From the NCBI RefSeq assembly GCF_024580145.1, contig NZ_JANINI010000005.1, positions 145,077 to 209,076 on the forward strand: a stretch of 64,000 nucleotides of DNA. The letters are read 5' to 3'. This document shows, in pieces, positions 9,622 to 18,934 of the stretch. Each line of letters opens with the position of its first letter. The stretch's first letter is position 1. The notes under the pieces are model-generated. The model ran no database searches. It worked only from the letters and a program-made list of their open reading frames with translations, and was not told the origin of the DNA. Made by a program: the position numbers and the translations under genes. The DNA is from Methyloversatilis sp. XJ19-49. Its GTDB lineage: Bacteria > Pseudomonadota > Gammaproteobacteria > Burkholderiales > Rhodocyclaceae.

Positions 9622-11496
9622 TTGCTGAGTTATTTCGAACAACGGGTCGATCCGTATCCGGACGGCACGCCGCCCTCGCCGCCCAAAGGCCTGTTTGCCT
9701 TCCTGTGGAGCGGCACCGAAGGCATGCGCGGGCTGATCCTGCTGATGACCGCGTGTACCGCGCTGATCGGCGTGTTCGAAGCCATGCTGTTCGCCATGCT
9801 GGGCAATATCGTCGACTGGCTGGGCAAGATCGAGCCGGCACAGCTGTGGGTGGAGGAACGCACCCACCTGCTGATGCTCGGCGGCATCCTGCTGGCCAGC
9901 CCGCTGCTGATCGCCCTGCAGACGCTGATCAAGCACCAGTCGCTGGCCGGCAACTTCCCGATGCGGCTGCGCTGGAACTTCCACCGGCACATGCTCGACC
10001 AGAGCATGAGTTTCTACCAGGACGAATTTGCCGGCCGCATTGCCGCCAAGGTGATGCAGACCGCGCTCGCCGTGCGCGACACCTGGATGATCGTGGCCGA
10101 CATCCTGGTGTTCGTCATCATCTACTTCGTCACCATGGTGGCGGTGGTCGGCAGTTTCGACCTGTGGTTGCTGCTGCCGTTCGCCGGCTGGCTGTCGCTC
10201 TACGTGGCGGCCATGGTCTACTTCGTGCCGCGGCTGGGCAAGGTGGCGCAGTCGCAGGCGGACGCCCGCTCGCTGATGACCGGGCGCATCACCGACGCCT
10301 ATACCAATATCGCGACCGTCAAGCTGTTTTCGCATTCGGCGCGCGAGGCATTGTTCGCGCGCGACGCCATGCGCGAGTTCATGGTGCCGGTGTACGCACA
10401 GAGCCGGCTGGTCACCGGCTTCGAAATCGTCAATCACATCCTCAGCATGGGACTTATCGCGAGCACTGCCGGCACCACGCTGTGGCTGTGGATGCAGGGC
10501 CAGGTCGGCGTCGGCGCGGTGGCCGCGGCAACCGCCATGGCGCTGCGCCTGAACGGCATTTCGCACTGGGTGATGTGGGAACTGGCGTCGCTGTTTGAAC
10601 AGATCGGTACCGTGCGTGACGGCATCAACACGCTGTCGCGGCCGCGGCTGGTGAATGACCGTCCCGACGCGCAGCCGCTGCACGTGACGCGCGGCGACAT
10701 CCGCTTCGAGCATGTCACGTTCGACTACGGCAATGGCCATGGCAGCGGGGAGAGGGTGATCGACGACCTGTCGCTGCACATCCGGCCGGGCGAAAAGATC
10801 GGGCTGGTCGGCCGCTCAGGCGCAGGCAAGTCGACGCTGATCAACCTGCTGCTGCGCTTTCACGACGTCGAGGGCGGCCGCATCCTGATCGACGGTCAGG
10901 ACGTGTCGCTCGGCACCCAGGACAGCCTGCGCGCGCAGATCGGCATGGTCACCCAGGACACCTCGCTGCTGCACCGCTCGGTGCGCGACAACATCCTGTA
11001 CGGCCGTCCGGACGCCGACGATACCGACATGATCGCCGCCGCCGAACGCGCGGAAGCCGACGAATTCATCGCCGATCTGGTCGATCCGAAGGGCCGGCGC
11101 GGCTACGATGCCCACGTCGGCGAACGCGGTGTGAAGCTGTCGGGCGGGCAGCGGCAGCGGGTGGCGATCGCCCGCGTCATGCTGAAGGATGCCCCCATCC
11201 TGCTGCTGGACGAGGCGACCAGTGCGCTCGATTCGGAAGTGGAGGCCGCGATCCAGGCCAGCCTGTACCGGCTGATGACCGGCAAGACCGTGGTCGCGAT
11301 CGCACACCGGTTGTCGACCATCGCCGCGATGGACCGCCTGATCGTGCTCGATCGCGGCCGCATCGTCGAGGAAGGCGACCACGCGACGCTGCTCGCCCGC
11401 GGCGGGCTGTACGCGCGGCTGTGGGCACACCAGAGCGGCGGCTTCCTCGGCGAGGATGTCGACGACCGCGTGGAAGCGGCCGTCGCCGTGGCCTGA
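9622..11496 (+). CDS. ABC exporter, fused membrane and ATPase domains (multidrug/lipid type)
   Basis: A 624-residue half-transporter if started at TTG 9622, which has GGAG six bases upstream; the longer open frame overlaps the previous gene and has no family-like sequence. An ABC_membrane domain with about six helices spans residues 35-330. The ATPase at about 360-600 has Walker A GRSGAGKS (397-404), signature LSGGQ (506-510), Walker B ILLLDE (526-531) and switch AHRLSTI. It should dimerise and export a hydrophobic compound, lipid or drug; the substrate cannot be deduced. The rare TTG start may keep expression low. Confidence 0.9.
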   Translation: MLSYFEQRVDPYPDGTPPSPPKGLFAFLWSGTEGMRGLILLMTACTALIGVFEAMLFAMLGNIVDWLGKIEPAQLWVEERTHLLMLGGILLASPLLIALQTLIKHQSLAGNFPMRLRWNFHRHMLDQSMSFYQDEFAGRIAAKVMQTALAVRDTWMIVADILVFVIIYFVTMVAVVGSFDLWLLLPFAGWLSLYVAAMVYFVPRLGKVAQSQADARSLMTGRITDAYTNIATVKLFSHSAREALFARDAMREFMVPVYAQSRLVTGFEIVNHILSMGLIASTAGTTLWLWMQGQVGVGAVAAATAMALRLNGISHWVMWELASLFEQIGTVRDGINTLSRPRLVNDRPDAQPLHVTRGDIRFEHVTFDYGNGHGSGERVIDDLSLHIRPGEKIGLVGRSGAGKSTLINLLLRFHDVEGGRILIDGQDVSLGTQDSLRAQIGMVTQDTSLLHRSVRDNILYGRPDADDTDMIAAAERAEADEFIADLVDPKGRRGYDAHVGERGVKLSGGQRQRVAIARVMLKDAPILLLDEATSALDSEVEAAIQASLYRLMTGKTVVAIAHRLSTIAAMDRLIVLDRGRIVEEGDHATLLARGGLYARLWAHQSGGFLGEDVDDRVEAAVAVA

Positions 11497-11506
11497 ACAG
11501 ACGGCA

Positions 11507-11523
11507 ACACCCCGCCGGGGTGT
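11507..11523. terminator. Hairpin between convergent genes
   Basis: ACACCCC, loop GCC and GGGGTGT form a perfect 7-bp stem between the ABC exporter end (11496) and the convergent unknown gene end (11533). There is no U-run on either side, so termination efficiency is uncertain. Confidence 0.5.
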
Positions 11524-11532
11524 GCCCGACGA

Positions 11533-12207
11533 TCAGCCGGCCGAGCGGCGATCCGGAAAGTCGATGAGCACGCGGTTGCGGCGACGGTCGACCATCGGCT
11601 CGGCGGCCGCTTCTTCATTCATCGGCTGCAATCCGACCAGACTGGCCATGCCGGCGCGCGCAAGATCAAGCGCTGCCACGTAGTCGCGCGCCAGCCGCAG
11701 GATGCGTGCGCTGTTCGGCGCGCCGAGCGGGCGGCGCACCACCGAGCGCGCAGGGGCCGCATCGGCATCGTCGGCCGGCGTTCGCCGCTCTCGCATTTCG
11801 CCGCGCGCCACGTCGGTCACCTCGCTCTGCATGCGGAACAGCCGCTCGCGCAGCGACACCAGCGAGGTCGTCAGGCGGACCACGGTGGCCATGGTCGGCG
11901 GTTCGTTCGCGGCATCCGGACCGGCCGCGCGCGATGCATTCGATGTACCGCGCAATCGTGTGCAGCGCGTCTCCCACACGCAGGCATCCCACTCGCTGTC
12001 GACATTGCCGCCGGCCGCCTGCCAGGCCGCGACCGCATCGAGTTCGCGTTCCCAGGGGATGCCGAGGCCGGTTTTCTCCGCCTGCAGCGCGTCAACGGGT
12101 GGGAGGAATTCCGATGCGATGCCCTCCCCCGTTCCGGCGCCGCACCCGAACGGGCTTTCGGCGCTCGTGTAAGGTCCGGAGTCGGGGCTCTTTCCTGCAC
12201 GTTTCAT
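11533..12207 (-). CDS. Conserved-looking protein of unknown function
   Basis: A 224-residue cytoplasmic protein with no domain I recognise. ATG 12207 (MKRAGKSPDSG) is chosen because GGAGGAG sits seven bases upstream; the longer start at 12222 would place that Shine-Dalgarno inside the coding region. The N-terminal half is Gly/Ser/Ala-rich with a WERELDAVAAW segment. The middle is a likely amphipathic helix (VVRLTTSLVSLRERLFRMQSEV), and the C-terminus has LRLARDYVAALDLARAGMASLVGL, another helix. Polyhydroxyalkanoate-granule (phasin-like) or cell-surface roles are conceivable but not supported by a motif. Codon usage matches the neighbours, so it is probably real. Confidence 0.65.
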   Translation of the reverse strand: MKRAGKSPDSGPYTSAESPFGCGAGTGEGIASEFLPPVDALQAEKTGLGIPWERELDAVAAWQAAGGNVDSEWDACVWETRCTRLRGTSNASRAAGPDAANEPPTMATVVRLTTSLVSLRERLFRMQSEVTDVARGEMRERRTPADDADAAPARSVVRRPLGAPNSARILRLARDYVAALDLARAGMASLVGLQPMNEEAAAEPMVDRRRNRVLIDFPDRRSAG

Positions 12208-12492
12208 GACGGTCTCCTCCATCGGTAGTCGACGCTTCGTCCTGCGCGGCGCCTGACCGCACTGGCGAAGCTTTCCTGGTTCGCCGCCTGCAGGGCGCGG
12301 GCCACGGGCTGTGCCGGGGTTTCATCGTCTGCCGGCCGCTCATTGGAATGTTGTTGGGTGGCGCAGCGGCAGGGCCTGCAATCGGCACACAATACGCACC
12401 GGCAGCAAGGCCGGCGCGCGTACCGTTACAGCGTAGAGGTTTTCGCGCAGGTTTCCCGCTGCACTGCAGCGGACGTCGGCACCAACCCACTC

Positions 12493-13140
12493 ATGGAAAC
12501 GCACCGCATGTCCGAGCCACCCGACCCTGCAGACCTGATCACCCGCTCCACGCTGGGCCACTACGATCGCCATGCCGACGACTACTGGCAAGGCACGCGC
12601 GACCACGACGTGAGCCAGAACATTGCTGCCCTGCTGTCATTCATCGAAGCCGCTCCACCGTTCGAGCTGCTGGACTTTGGCTGCGGCCCCGGCCGCGACC
12701 TGAAGGCGCTGAAGGACATGGGCCACCGCCCGACCGGGCTCGAAGGCGCCGCGCGTCCGGCCGCCATGGCACGCGCGTTCAGCGGCTGCACGGTCCTGGA
12801 ACAGAACTTCCTCGAGCTCGACCTGCCACCGGCGCGTTTCGACGGCGTCTTCGCCAATGCCTCGCTGTTCCATGTACCGGCGCGCCTGCTGCCCGGGGTG
12901 CTGGGCAAGCTGTTCGCCGCACTCAAGCCCGGCGGCGTGCTGTTCAGCTCGAATCCGCGCGGCAACGGACAGGAGGGGTGGAATGGCGAACGCTACGGCA
13001 GCTACCACGACCTGGACGGTTGGCGCCGCTACATGGGCGGCGCAGGTTTTGTAGAGCTGACCCACTACTACCGCCCGCCCGGCCTGCCGCCCGAACAGCA
13101 GAATTGGCTGGCCAGCGTGTGGCGCCGGCCAGCCGACTGA
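12493..13140 (+). CDS. Class I SAM-dependent methyltransferase
   Basis: A 215-residue Rossmann methyltransferase. Motif I is LLDFGCGPGRDL at about residues 60-71. It is followed by the acidic region, FDGVFANASLFHVP (motif IV-like) and LKPGGVLFSSNPRG (post-motif). The substrate is unknown; the fold resembles small-molecule methyltransferases of the Methyltransf_11/25 type. ATG 12493 and ATG 12508 are both possible starts and neither has a strong ribosome site. A REP-like element follows immediately, so it is likely a single-gene unit. Confidence 0.85.
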   Translation: METHRMSEPPDPADLITRSTLGHYDRHADDYWQGTRDHDVSQNIAALLSFIEAAPPFELLDFGCGPGRDLKALKDMGHRPTGLEGAARPAAMARAFSGCTVLEQNFLELDLPPARFDGVFANASLFHVPARLLPGVLGKLFAALKPGGVLFSSNPRGNGQEGWNGERYGSYHDLDGWRRYMGGAGFVELTHYYRPPGLPPEQQNWLASVWRRPAD

Positions 13141-13190
13141 ACGGGGCCGCACGCAGCGTCGCGGGATCCGTGCCCGTGGAAGCGGCAGTT

Positions 13191-13344
13191 TGTGGGAGCG
13201 GTAAAGGTTTTGTGGGAGCCGTAAAGGTTTTGTGGGAGCGGCGGCCTCGCCGCGATACGCACGCTGATCAACGATCATCGCTGCTCAGATCGCGGCGAGG
13301 CCGCCGCTCCCACAGGCCGCCGCTCCCACAGGCCGCAGCTCCCG
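13191..13344. repeat. REP-like palindromic element, copy B
   Basis: Arms at 13231-13256 and 13289-13314 match those of copy A. The loop (TGATCAACGATCATCG) matches the reverse complement of copy A's loop, so B lies in the opposite orientation. Upstream are two or three direct repeats of TTTTGTGGGAGC-S-GTAAAGG (13189-13232), and downstream two further CGCTCCCAC/GCTCCC half units. Confidence 0.8.
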
Positions 13345-13357
13345 CTGAGCCGCGGCG

Positions 13358-14122
13358 TCAGCGCGACCAGGCCTGCATCGCGCGACCTTCCGGCAGCTCG
13401 GTTTCGCCGGCCGGATTCAGCGGCCAGTGCCAGGTGTCATGCTGCAGCCAGCCGGACGCGGCAAGGCGCGCCGGCAGACCAGGCAGCAGGAGCATGTCGG
13501 CTGGGCCGGGCGGCTGATGCGTCTGCGCGTATTCGATGATCAGGCAGGCGTGCGCCGCCTGCTGCAGCGCTTCAACATGCGCCTGCTGGATGGCACGGCC
13601 GCGCCGCTCGACCTCGGGTTCGGCCATGCCCTGCCGCAACCACGCGGCGCACGGCAGCAGCGGCAACTGGCTCAGCAGGTTGACCGATGCGCACCAGGCG
13701 TCACCGGGCAGCGGCGGCATTGCATGGCGCGGGTCGCGCGCGGGATCGGCAATCAGTCCGGTCACGTCCTGCGTCACGCAGGCGACGCGCCCCGGGTAAC
13801 GGCGCGCCGCGTCACGTGCCGCCGGCGCGAAGGCGACGTCGACCAGATCGATGCGTTCGAAGCACTCGAGCAGGTCGTCGAGCGGCACGTCGTGCAGCAA
13901 CCCGGCGCCCATGATCCAGCCCATTTTCGGCGCATCGCGCGCCTCGGCTGCCTGCCGCGCGGATGCCCGCAGCACGGCGCGCGTGCGGGCCAGGTGATCG
14001 GCCCAGTGCCGACGAAGGCGCCGGTGGCGCACGACGAGCGCCGCCGCTTCGCGTCGGTAACCCATTTGCCGGGCCGCGGGCAGACAGTCGATGCGCCACC
14101 AGGCGAGCAGTTCGGCGATCAC
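13358..14122 (-). CDS. Methyltransferase-like protein translationally coupled to mtfA
   Basis: A 254-residue protein. The open frame continues upstream inside mtfA, but the likely start is GTG 14122, which overlaps the mtfA stop (14121-14119) in a GTGA arrangement typical of translational coupling. The segment WIMGAGLLHDVPLDDLLECFERIDLVDVAF (about 69-98) resembles motif I and the acidic strand end of SAM-dependent methyltransferases, with the Gly loop at 72-74. The remaining motifs are divergent, so catalysis is uncertain. The N-terminus is rich in Arg and Trp. No substrate can be suggested from this window. Confidence 0.7.
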   Translation of the reverse strand: MIAELLAWWRIDCLPAARQMGYRREAAALVVRHRRLRRHWADHLARTRAVLRASARQAAEARDAPKMGWIMGAGLLHDVPLDDLLECFERIDLVDVAFAPAARDAARRYPGRVACVTQDVTGLIADPARDPRHAMPPLPGDAWCASVNLLSQLPLLPCAAWLRQGMAEPEVERRGRAIQQAHVEALQQAAHACLIIEYAQTHQPPGPADMLLLPGLPARLAASGWLQHDTWHWPLNPAGETELPEGRAMQAWSR

Positions 14123-14913
14123 GTTGCGGCGCCGTCTACAGGTGCGTGCAGGGCGCGGGCGCGCGGCGCCGGATCCTGCCGGTAGAACAGCGCCAGCTGC
14201 GCATAGAGATCCGGCCACACGTCCTGGATCAGATCGGGAATTTCGAAGAAGCATTCCGACATGACGGCGAAGAATTCGGCCGGGCTTTCCGCGGCGTAGT
14301 CGTCGATGCCGGTTTCGACACCGGCTTCGATGTCTGCGCAGAAGCGCTGGTATGCGTCGGACCACACCCTGGCCCAGCTCACCACGCTCATGCCTTCGTG
14401 CAGCGGCGGCAGGCCGTCGGCGTCGCCATTGCGCATGTCGAGCTTGTGCGCGAATTCGTGGATGACGACATTCACGCCGTCGGCCGCGTGATCGTCCGGC
14501 TGCCAGGACAGCAGCACCGGGCCGCCGGCCCAGGCTTCGCCGATCAGCGGCTCCGAATATTCATGCACGACGCCGGCGTCATCCACGCTTTGCCGCGGCA
14601 CCAGGAAGTCGCCCGGATAGAGCACGACGCCCACCCAGTCGTCGTACCAGCCCAGTCCCAGCCTGAGGATGGGCAGGCAGGCCTGCAGCGCGATCTCGAC
14701 CAGCTGGTCGTCTTGCAGCACCATGTCGTGCGCGCCGTGGAACTGCCGGCTGGCGATGAACTGGCGCGCCAGTTCGCGCAGCAGCGGCCGGTCGGCCGGA
14801 TCGAGATAGTCGAGAAAGGGCAGCCGCGCCTCGATGCGCGTCCAGGTGTCCGGCGCCACATCGGGCAGGTCGGCGTCGGCCGGCGCAAGCGCGCGTCTGA
14901 GCCAGTGAAACAT
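14119..14913 (-). CDS. mtfA: MtfA-type zinc metallopeptidase (M90, Mlc titration factor A)
   Basis: A 264-residue zinc peptidase. The metal site is HEFAH (His152, Glu153, His156), with the third ligand probably Glu213 in AAESPAEFFAVMSE, matching MtfA spacing. In enterobacteria MtfA binds and titrates the glucose repressor Mlc and has aminopeptidase activity. No Mlc-like gene is visible here, so the partner in this organism is unknown. It is the first gene of a two-gene minus-strand unit and is divergent from the small secreted peptide gene at 14995. Confidence 0.9.
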   Translation of the reverse strand: MFHWLRRALAPADADLPDVAPDTWTRIEARLPFLDYLDPADRPLLRELARQFIASRQFHGAHDMVLQDDQLVEIALQACLPILRLGLGWYDDWVGVVLYPGDFLVPRQSVDDAGVVHEYSEPLIGEAWAGGPVLLSWQPDDHAADGVNVVIHEFAHKLDMRNGDADGLPPLHEGMSVVSWARVWSDAYQRFCADIEAGVETGIDDYAAESPAEFFAVMSECFFEIPDLIQDVWPDLYAQLALFYRQDPAPRARALHAPVDGAAT

Positions 14914-14994
14914 TTGGCAATGGTCCTTGCTTGCGTAAGGTCGGGGGCACGCCTATCGTACTGGCTCCGCAACCATGAAAGGAGGTGATCCGTG

Positions 14995-15123
14995 ATGAAA
15001 CGTCTCGCGATCCTGTTGGGGCTGGCGATGTTTGCGTCGTCCAGCGTTGTCATTGCATGCCCGGGCGAAAAGCACGGCGACGCCAAACCCCAGAGCTCCC
15101 AACCGGACAAGCCGAAGACCTGA
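14995..15123 (+). CDS. Small secreted peptide (42 aa) with maximal Shine-Dalgarno
   Basis: ATG 14995 to TGA 15123 encodes 42 residues: a signal peptide (MKRLAILLGLAMFASSSVVIA) and a short hydrophilic tail (CPGEKHGDAKPQS and so on) with one Cys directly after the likely cleavage site. The ribosome site AAGGAGGTGATC at 14979-14990 is complementary to the 3' end of 16S rRNA over at least 12 bases, the strongest in the window. A Rho-independent terminator follows at 15156. The complete expression unit argues that this is a real, highly translated gene. The Cys after VVIA is not a classical lipobox, so it is probably periplasmic. Function unknown. Confidence 0.75.
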   Translation: MKRLAILLGLAMFASSSVVIACPGEKHGDAKPQSSQPDKPKT

Positions 15124-15155
15124 TTCGGGACAACTGTCGTGAGACAGATGTCTGC

Positions 15156-15186
15156 GGGGCGGCCGAGCGATCGGTCGCCCCTTTTT
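15156..15186 (+). terminator. Rho-independent terminator after small peptide gene
   Basis: GGGGCGGCCGA, loop GCGA and TCGGTCGCCCC (one G-T pair) is followed by TTTTT. It separates the small peptide gene from relA. Confidence 0.85.
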
Positions 15187-15271
15187 GTTGCCGCCCACGA
15201 CATCCACGCCGCATCCGCCCATGCTGCTGCGCCGCAAGCCCCCGCGTCCCTGATCAGCGATAATCCCGAAC

Positions 15272-17470
15272 ATGGTTTCCGTCGTCCATTCCCTCGTCAG
15301 CGCAGATACCGCCCGCACCACGCTCGAACTGCTGGCCGACGGTCTGGGTGACGCCGAGGCCGCCACGTTGCGAGCCGCCCACGACCGCGTGGCGACGCTC
15401 TATGCGGGCCGCACGCTCGGCACCGGCGAGCCGATGCACGAGCACGTGGTGGGTCAGGCGCTGATCTGCGCCTCGCTGCGGCTCGACCTCGAAACCCGTC
15501 TGGCGGCGCTTCTTTTCCCGCTGCACGAAGTCATCGACGACGCCGATCAGCAGATCGCCGAACAGTACGGCCAGTCGGTCAGCGAGCTGGTGTCCGGCCT
15601 GCAGCGGCTTGACCATCTGCGCCTGATCACCCGCTCGCACGCCACCAAGAGCACCACCGGTGCGGAAATCGGCAACCAGGCCGAAGTCCTGCGCAAGATG
15701 GTGCTGGCCATGGTGGCGGATGTCCGCGTCGTCATGCTGCGACTGGCGTCGCGCGTGCAGAGCCTGCGCTGGCTCACGGTCAATCCGAACGAGCAGCGCA
15801 TCGACATGGCGCGCGAATCGCTCGACATCTATGCGCCGCTCGCCAACCGGCTCGGCGTGTGGCAGTTGAAGTGGGAGCTCGAAGACCTGTCCTTCCGCTT
15901 TCTCGAACCCGACACCTACAAGCGCATCGCGAAGCAGCTCGACGAGAAGCGTCTCGAACGGGAAGCCTTCATCGCCGATTCGATGGCGCGGCTGCGGGCC
16001 GAACTGGCCGGTGCCGGCATCAAGGCGGAAATCCAGGGCCGGCCGAAGCACATCTACAGCATCTGGAACAAGATGCGCGCCAAGCGCATCGAGTTCGCCG
16101 AGGTGTACGACGTGCGCGCGCTGCGCGTGCTGGTCGACGAGGTGCGCGACTGCTACGCCGCGCTCGGCGTGGTGCACCAGCTGTGGCAACCGCTGCCGCG
16201 TGAATTCGACGACTATATCGCGCACCCGAAGGGCAACAATTACCGCTCGCTGCACACCGCCGTCGTGGCGCCGGACGGCCGCTCGCTCGAGGTGCAGATC
16301 CGCACGCGCGAGATGCACCAGCACGCCGAGATGGGCGTGGCGGCGCACTGGCGCTACAAGGAAGGTTCGGGCCAGGACAAGGACTACGACGACAAGATCG
16401 CCTGGCTGCGCCAGCTGCTGTCGTGGCGCGACGAAATCGCCGACCACTCGGAGTGGGTGGAGCAGTTCAAGCGTGCCGCACTCGACGACACGCTTTACGT
16501 GCTCACGCCGCAGGGCAAGGTGATCGACCTGCCGCAGGGTGCAACGCCGATCGACTTCGCCTACCGGCTGCACACCGATCTGGGCCACCGCTGCCGCGGT
16601 GCGCGTGTGAACGGCCAGCTGGTGCCGCTCAATACGCCGCTCGACAATGGCCAGCGGGTCGAAATCATCGCTGCCAAGCAGGGCGGGCCGTCGCGCGACT
16701 GGCTGAACCCGCAGCAGGGCTATCTCGCGACCCATCAGGCACGTGTGAAGGTGCGGCGCTGGTTCGCCCAGATCGAGGAAGGCGAAACGCTGGCGCAGGG
16801 CCGCAACTGGCTCACGCGCGAGCTGTCGCGCGAAGGCGCGACGCAGACCAATCTGGACGAACTGGCGCAGAAGCTGGGCTACAACAGCGTCGACGCCCTG
16901 CTGATCGCGTGCGCCCACGGCGAGGTCGGACCACGCGCGGTTCATGTTGCACTCAAGGGTGAAGAACCGCTCCCGGACGAACCGCTGATCAAGCCACGCG
17001 CACCGCGTGCCGTGGGCGAACGCGGCGTGCTGGTGGAAGGTGTCGGCAAGCTGCTGACCCAGCTCGGCCGCTGCTGCAAGCCGGCCCCGCCGGATCCGAT
17101 CTCGGGTTTCGTCACGCGCGGGCGCGGCGTCGCCGTCCACCGCAGCGACTGCCCGAACTACATCAACATGGTGGCGCGCAACCCGGAACGGGTGGTCGAT
17201 GCGCAATGGGGCGAAATCGCCAGCCAGGATCCGGAATCGCGCTTCGCCGCCGACCTGCTGGTCGAGGCGCACGACAGGCAGGGTTTGCTGCGCGACATTT
17301 CCGAACTGCTGTCGCGCGAGCGCATCAATGTGACGGCGGTGAGCACGCTGTCAAAGGCCGACATGGCGCGCATGAGCTTCACGGTTGAAATCGCCAGCGT
17401 CGGCCAGATCCAGAAAATACTGACGCTGCTGCGCGACGTCGACGGCGTGGTCGAGGCGCGGCGCGGCTGA
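15272..17470 (+). CDS. relA: (p)ppGpp synthetase RelA, hydrolase-dead type
   Basis: A 732-residue long RSH protein that makes (p)ppGpp from ATP and GTP/GDP during amino acid starvation. Order: a pseudo-hydrolase domain at about 30-200 that lacks the HD metal motif (FPLHEVIDDADQQI replaces it), a synthetase domain at about 235-360 (EVYDVRALRV, HPKGNNYRSLHT, EVQIRTREMHQHAE), TGS at about 405-465, a helical/zinc-finger-like region with RCCKP at about 595, and ACT at about 655-732. The EVYDVRA motif and lost HD mark a monofunctional RelA rather than bifunctional SpoT. A separate SpoT is expected elsewhere in the genome. Confidence 0.95.
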   Translation: MVSVVHSLVSADTARTTLELLADGLGDAEAATLRAAHDRVATLYAGRTLGTGEPMHEHVVGQALICASLRLDLETRLAALLFPLHEVIDDADQQIAEQYGQSVSELVSGLQRLDHLRLITRSHATKSTTGAEIGNQAEVLRKMVLAMVADVRVVMLRLASRVQSLRWLTVNPNEQRIDMARESLDIYAPLANRLGVWQLKWELEDLSFRFLEPDTYKRIAKQLDEKRLEREAFIADSMARLRAELAGAGIKAEIQGRPKHIYSIWNKMRAKRIEFAEVYDVRALRVLVDEVRDCYAALGVVHQLWQPLPREFDDYIAHPKGNNYRSLHTAVVAPDGRSLEVQIRTREMHQHAEMGVAAHWRYKEGSGQDKDYDDKIAWLRQLLSWRDEIADHSEWVEQFKRAALDDTLYVLTPQGKVIDLPQGATPIDFAYRLHTDLGHRCRGARVNGQLVPLNTPLDNGQRVEIIAAKQGGPSRDWLNPQQGYLATHQARVKVRRWFAQIEEGETLAQGRNWLTRELSREGATQTNLDELAQKLGYNSVDALLIACAHGEVGPRAVHVALKGEEPLPDEPLIKPRAPRAVGERGVLVEGVGKLLTQLGRCCKPAPPDPISGFVTRGRGVAVHRSDCPNYINMVARNPERVVDAQWGEIASQDPESRFAADLLVEAHDRQGLLRDISELLSRERINVTAVSTLSKADMARMSFTVEIASVGQIQKILTLLRDVDGVVEARRG

Positions 17471-17500
17471 GCCGCCCGTCCCCAGGCTGGTTCCCCCGGC

Positions 17501-18709
17501 TCAGAAGAGTTCGACTTCGCCGGTCGACATGGCCGTCTGGTTAATCGCATTCACGCTCATCACCTGCGCAGCGGCGTCGGCGTCGGCCAGCAGGCGCGCC
17601 AACACCTCGTTGCGCTGGGTCACCCGCGACACGCCATCGCGTTGCTCGACGTCGCGGTGCGCGTCGAAAACGCCATTCACGTAGTGCGCCATCAGTTGCG
17701 ACTGTTCGCGTACCCGCGCCAGCACCTGATTCACCATGTCCTCGAACTGCATCGACACGATGCTCTGCATCACTGTGTCGTGGATGGCGCCCGACAGTTC
17801 GTTCACCCGCTCGGCCTGCAGGGCGGCGTGGCGGTTGATGTCCTCCATCCGGCGCCGCAATTGTTCCGCATTTGCCTCGGCTGCGCGCGCCGAACCGATG
17901 TCGGTGCTGGCCGACTGCGTGACCACCTGGCCGGTTTCGACGATGGATTCATTCACATGCTTGAGCAGCGTGCCGATTTCCTGGCTGAAGGATTCCGTGC
18001 GTTGCGCGAGCTTGCGCACTTCGTCCGCCACCACGGCGAAACCGCGGCCCGCCTCACCGGCGCGAGCCGCTTCGATCGCCGCGTTCAACGCGAGCAGCGA
18101 GGTCTGGCGGTTGATTTCGTTAACCTGGCCGATCAGGCGTCGCACCTGATCGAGCTGGCTGCGAACACCCTGGAAGCGCTCGGCGATGACGATGCTGTCG
18201 GCGCCGAGTTTTTCCGCCGTGCTGACGAATGCCGATAGCGCGGTCTGGGTGTCTCCCGCGAACCGCTCGATTTCAGCGCGGCGCTGCGCCTGTTCCTCGT
18301 CTGCGGCCAATGCCTGCAGTTGCTCCACCATCCCACGCAGCGTGTCCTGCCCGCTGCTTTCGCGCAGCCGGCTGGCCGCGCCCGACACGATGCCCTGACT
18401 GTGTTCGAGTGAGCCCTGCAGACGCTGGAACTGTTCGCGACTGCCGGTGGCCAGCGCCGAACACAACTCGTCGTAGCGATTGACATTGCGGTCGATGTCC
18501 GCCATGCGGGCGGCCTGACGGGCCGCATGGTGTCGACGCGCCCGACGGCTCAGCACCTGCGACGTGATCAGGCTGACGATCGCTGCCGCCAGCAGCACGT
18601 GGATCCATCCTGTCACCAGCCCGCTCGCCGACAGTCCCGCCGCAGTGCCGCTCAACAGCAGACCTGCCCATACCGCGACATCGTCGCCCCGCATCGTGCG
18701 CATGCCCAT
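17501..18709 (-). CDS. Methyl-accepting chemotaxis-type transducer without periplasmic domain
   Basis: A 402-residue transducer if started at ATG 18709. Two closely spaced helices (about 11-30 and 33-52) form a membrane hairpin with essentially no periplasmic domain. A cytoplasmic coiled-coil and MA signalling domain follow, with the conserved hairpin tip ([22 protein letters not shown], then [18 protein letters not shown]). The C-terminal [18 protein letters not shown] is typical of the DUF/phosphotaxis-like subgroup with Phe-Glu-Asp-Met. Without a sensor domain it may detect membrane or cytoplasmic state, or act by partner interaction. No che genes are nearby. The longer frame to 18871 would run into the tRNA gene and is not credible. 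Confidence 0.88.
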   Translation of the reverse strand: MGMRTMRGDDVAVWAGLLLSGTAAGLSASGLVTGWIHVLLAAAIVSLITSQVLSRRARRHHAARQAARMADIDRNVNRYDELCSALATGSREQFQRLQGSLEHSQGIVSGAASRLRESSGQDTLRGMVEQLQALAADEEQAQRRAEIERFAGDTQTALSAFVSTAEKLGADSIVIAERFQGVRSQLDQVRRLIGQVNEINRQTSLLALNAAIEAARAGEAGRGFAVVADEVRKLAQRTESFSQEIGTLLKHVNESIVETGQVVTQSASTDIGSARAAEANAEQLRRRMEDINRHAALQAERVNELSGAIHDTVMQSIVSMQFEDMVNQVLARVREQSQLMAHYVNGVFDAHRDVEQRDGVSRVTQRNEVLARLLADADAAAQVMSVNAINQTAMSTGEVELF

Positions 18710-18859
18710 GATTGCCCGTGTCCTGTATGTTGGAATTGTTCGACGTGAGCTTAATCGGCCGATCCGGACCCAGTCTTGAACCGGCGTTCGTGAGAATTGA
18801 CCGGGTTGGGCAGGAATGGCGGGCGGGCGGACAACGCGAGGGGCGGGGGCGAACGGTGC

Positions 18860-18934
18860 TGGTGGCCCCAACAGGAATCGAACCTGTACCTACCCCTTAG
18901 GAGGGGGTTGTTGTATCCATTCAACTATGGAGCC
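18860..18934 (-). tRNA. tRNA-Arg (anticodon CCU)
   Basis: The reverse strand folds as a complete cloverleaf: acceptor GGCTCCA pairs with TGGGGCC, D-arm GTTGAATGGATACAAC, anticodon stem ACCCC/GGGGT with loop CTCCTAA (U33, anticodon CCU reading AGG), T-arm ACAGGTTCGATTCCTGT. The 3' ACCA is encoded. Its first ten bases overlap the end of the upstream same-strand GT39 gene, whose TAG stop lies in the tRNA 5' region. Confidence 0.97.

Noticed and set aside
14915-14931. TGGCAATGGTCCTTGCT upstream of the small secreted peptide gene as a sigma-54 promoter
   Set aside because: Spacing between GG and GC is one base too long, and the leader would be longer than in the four better sites.
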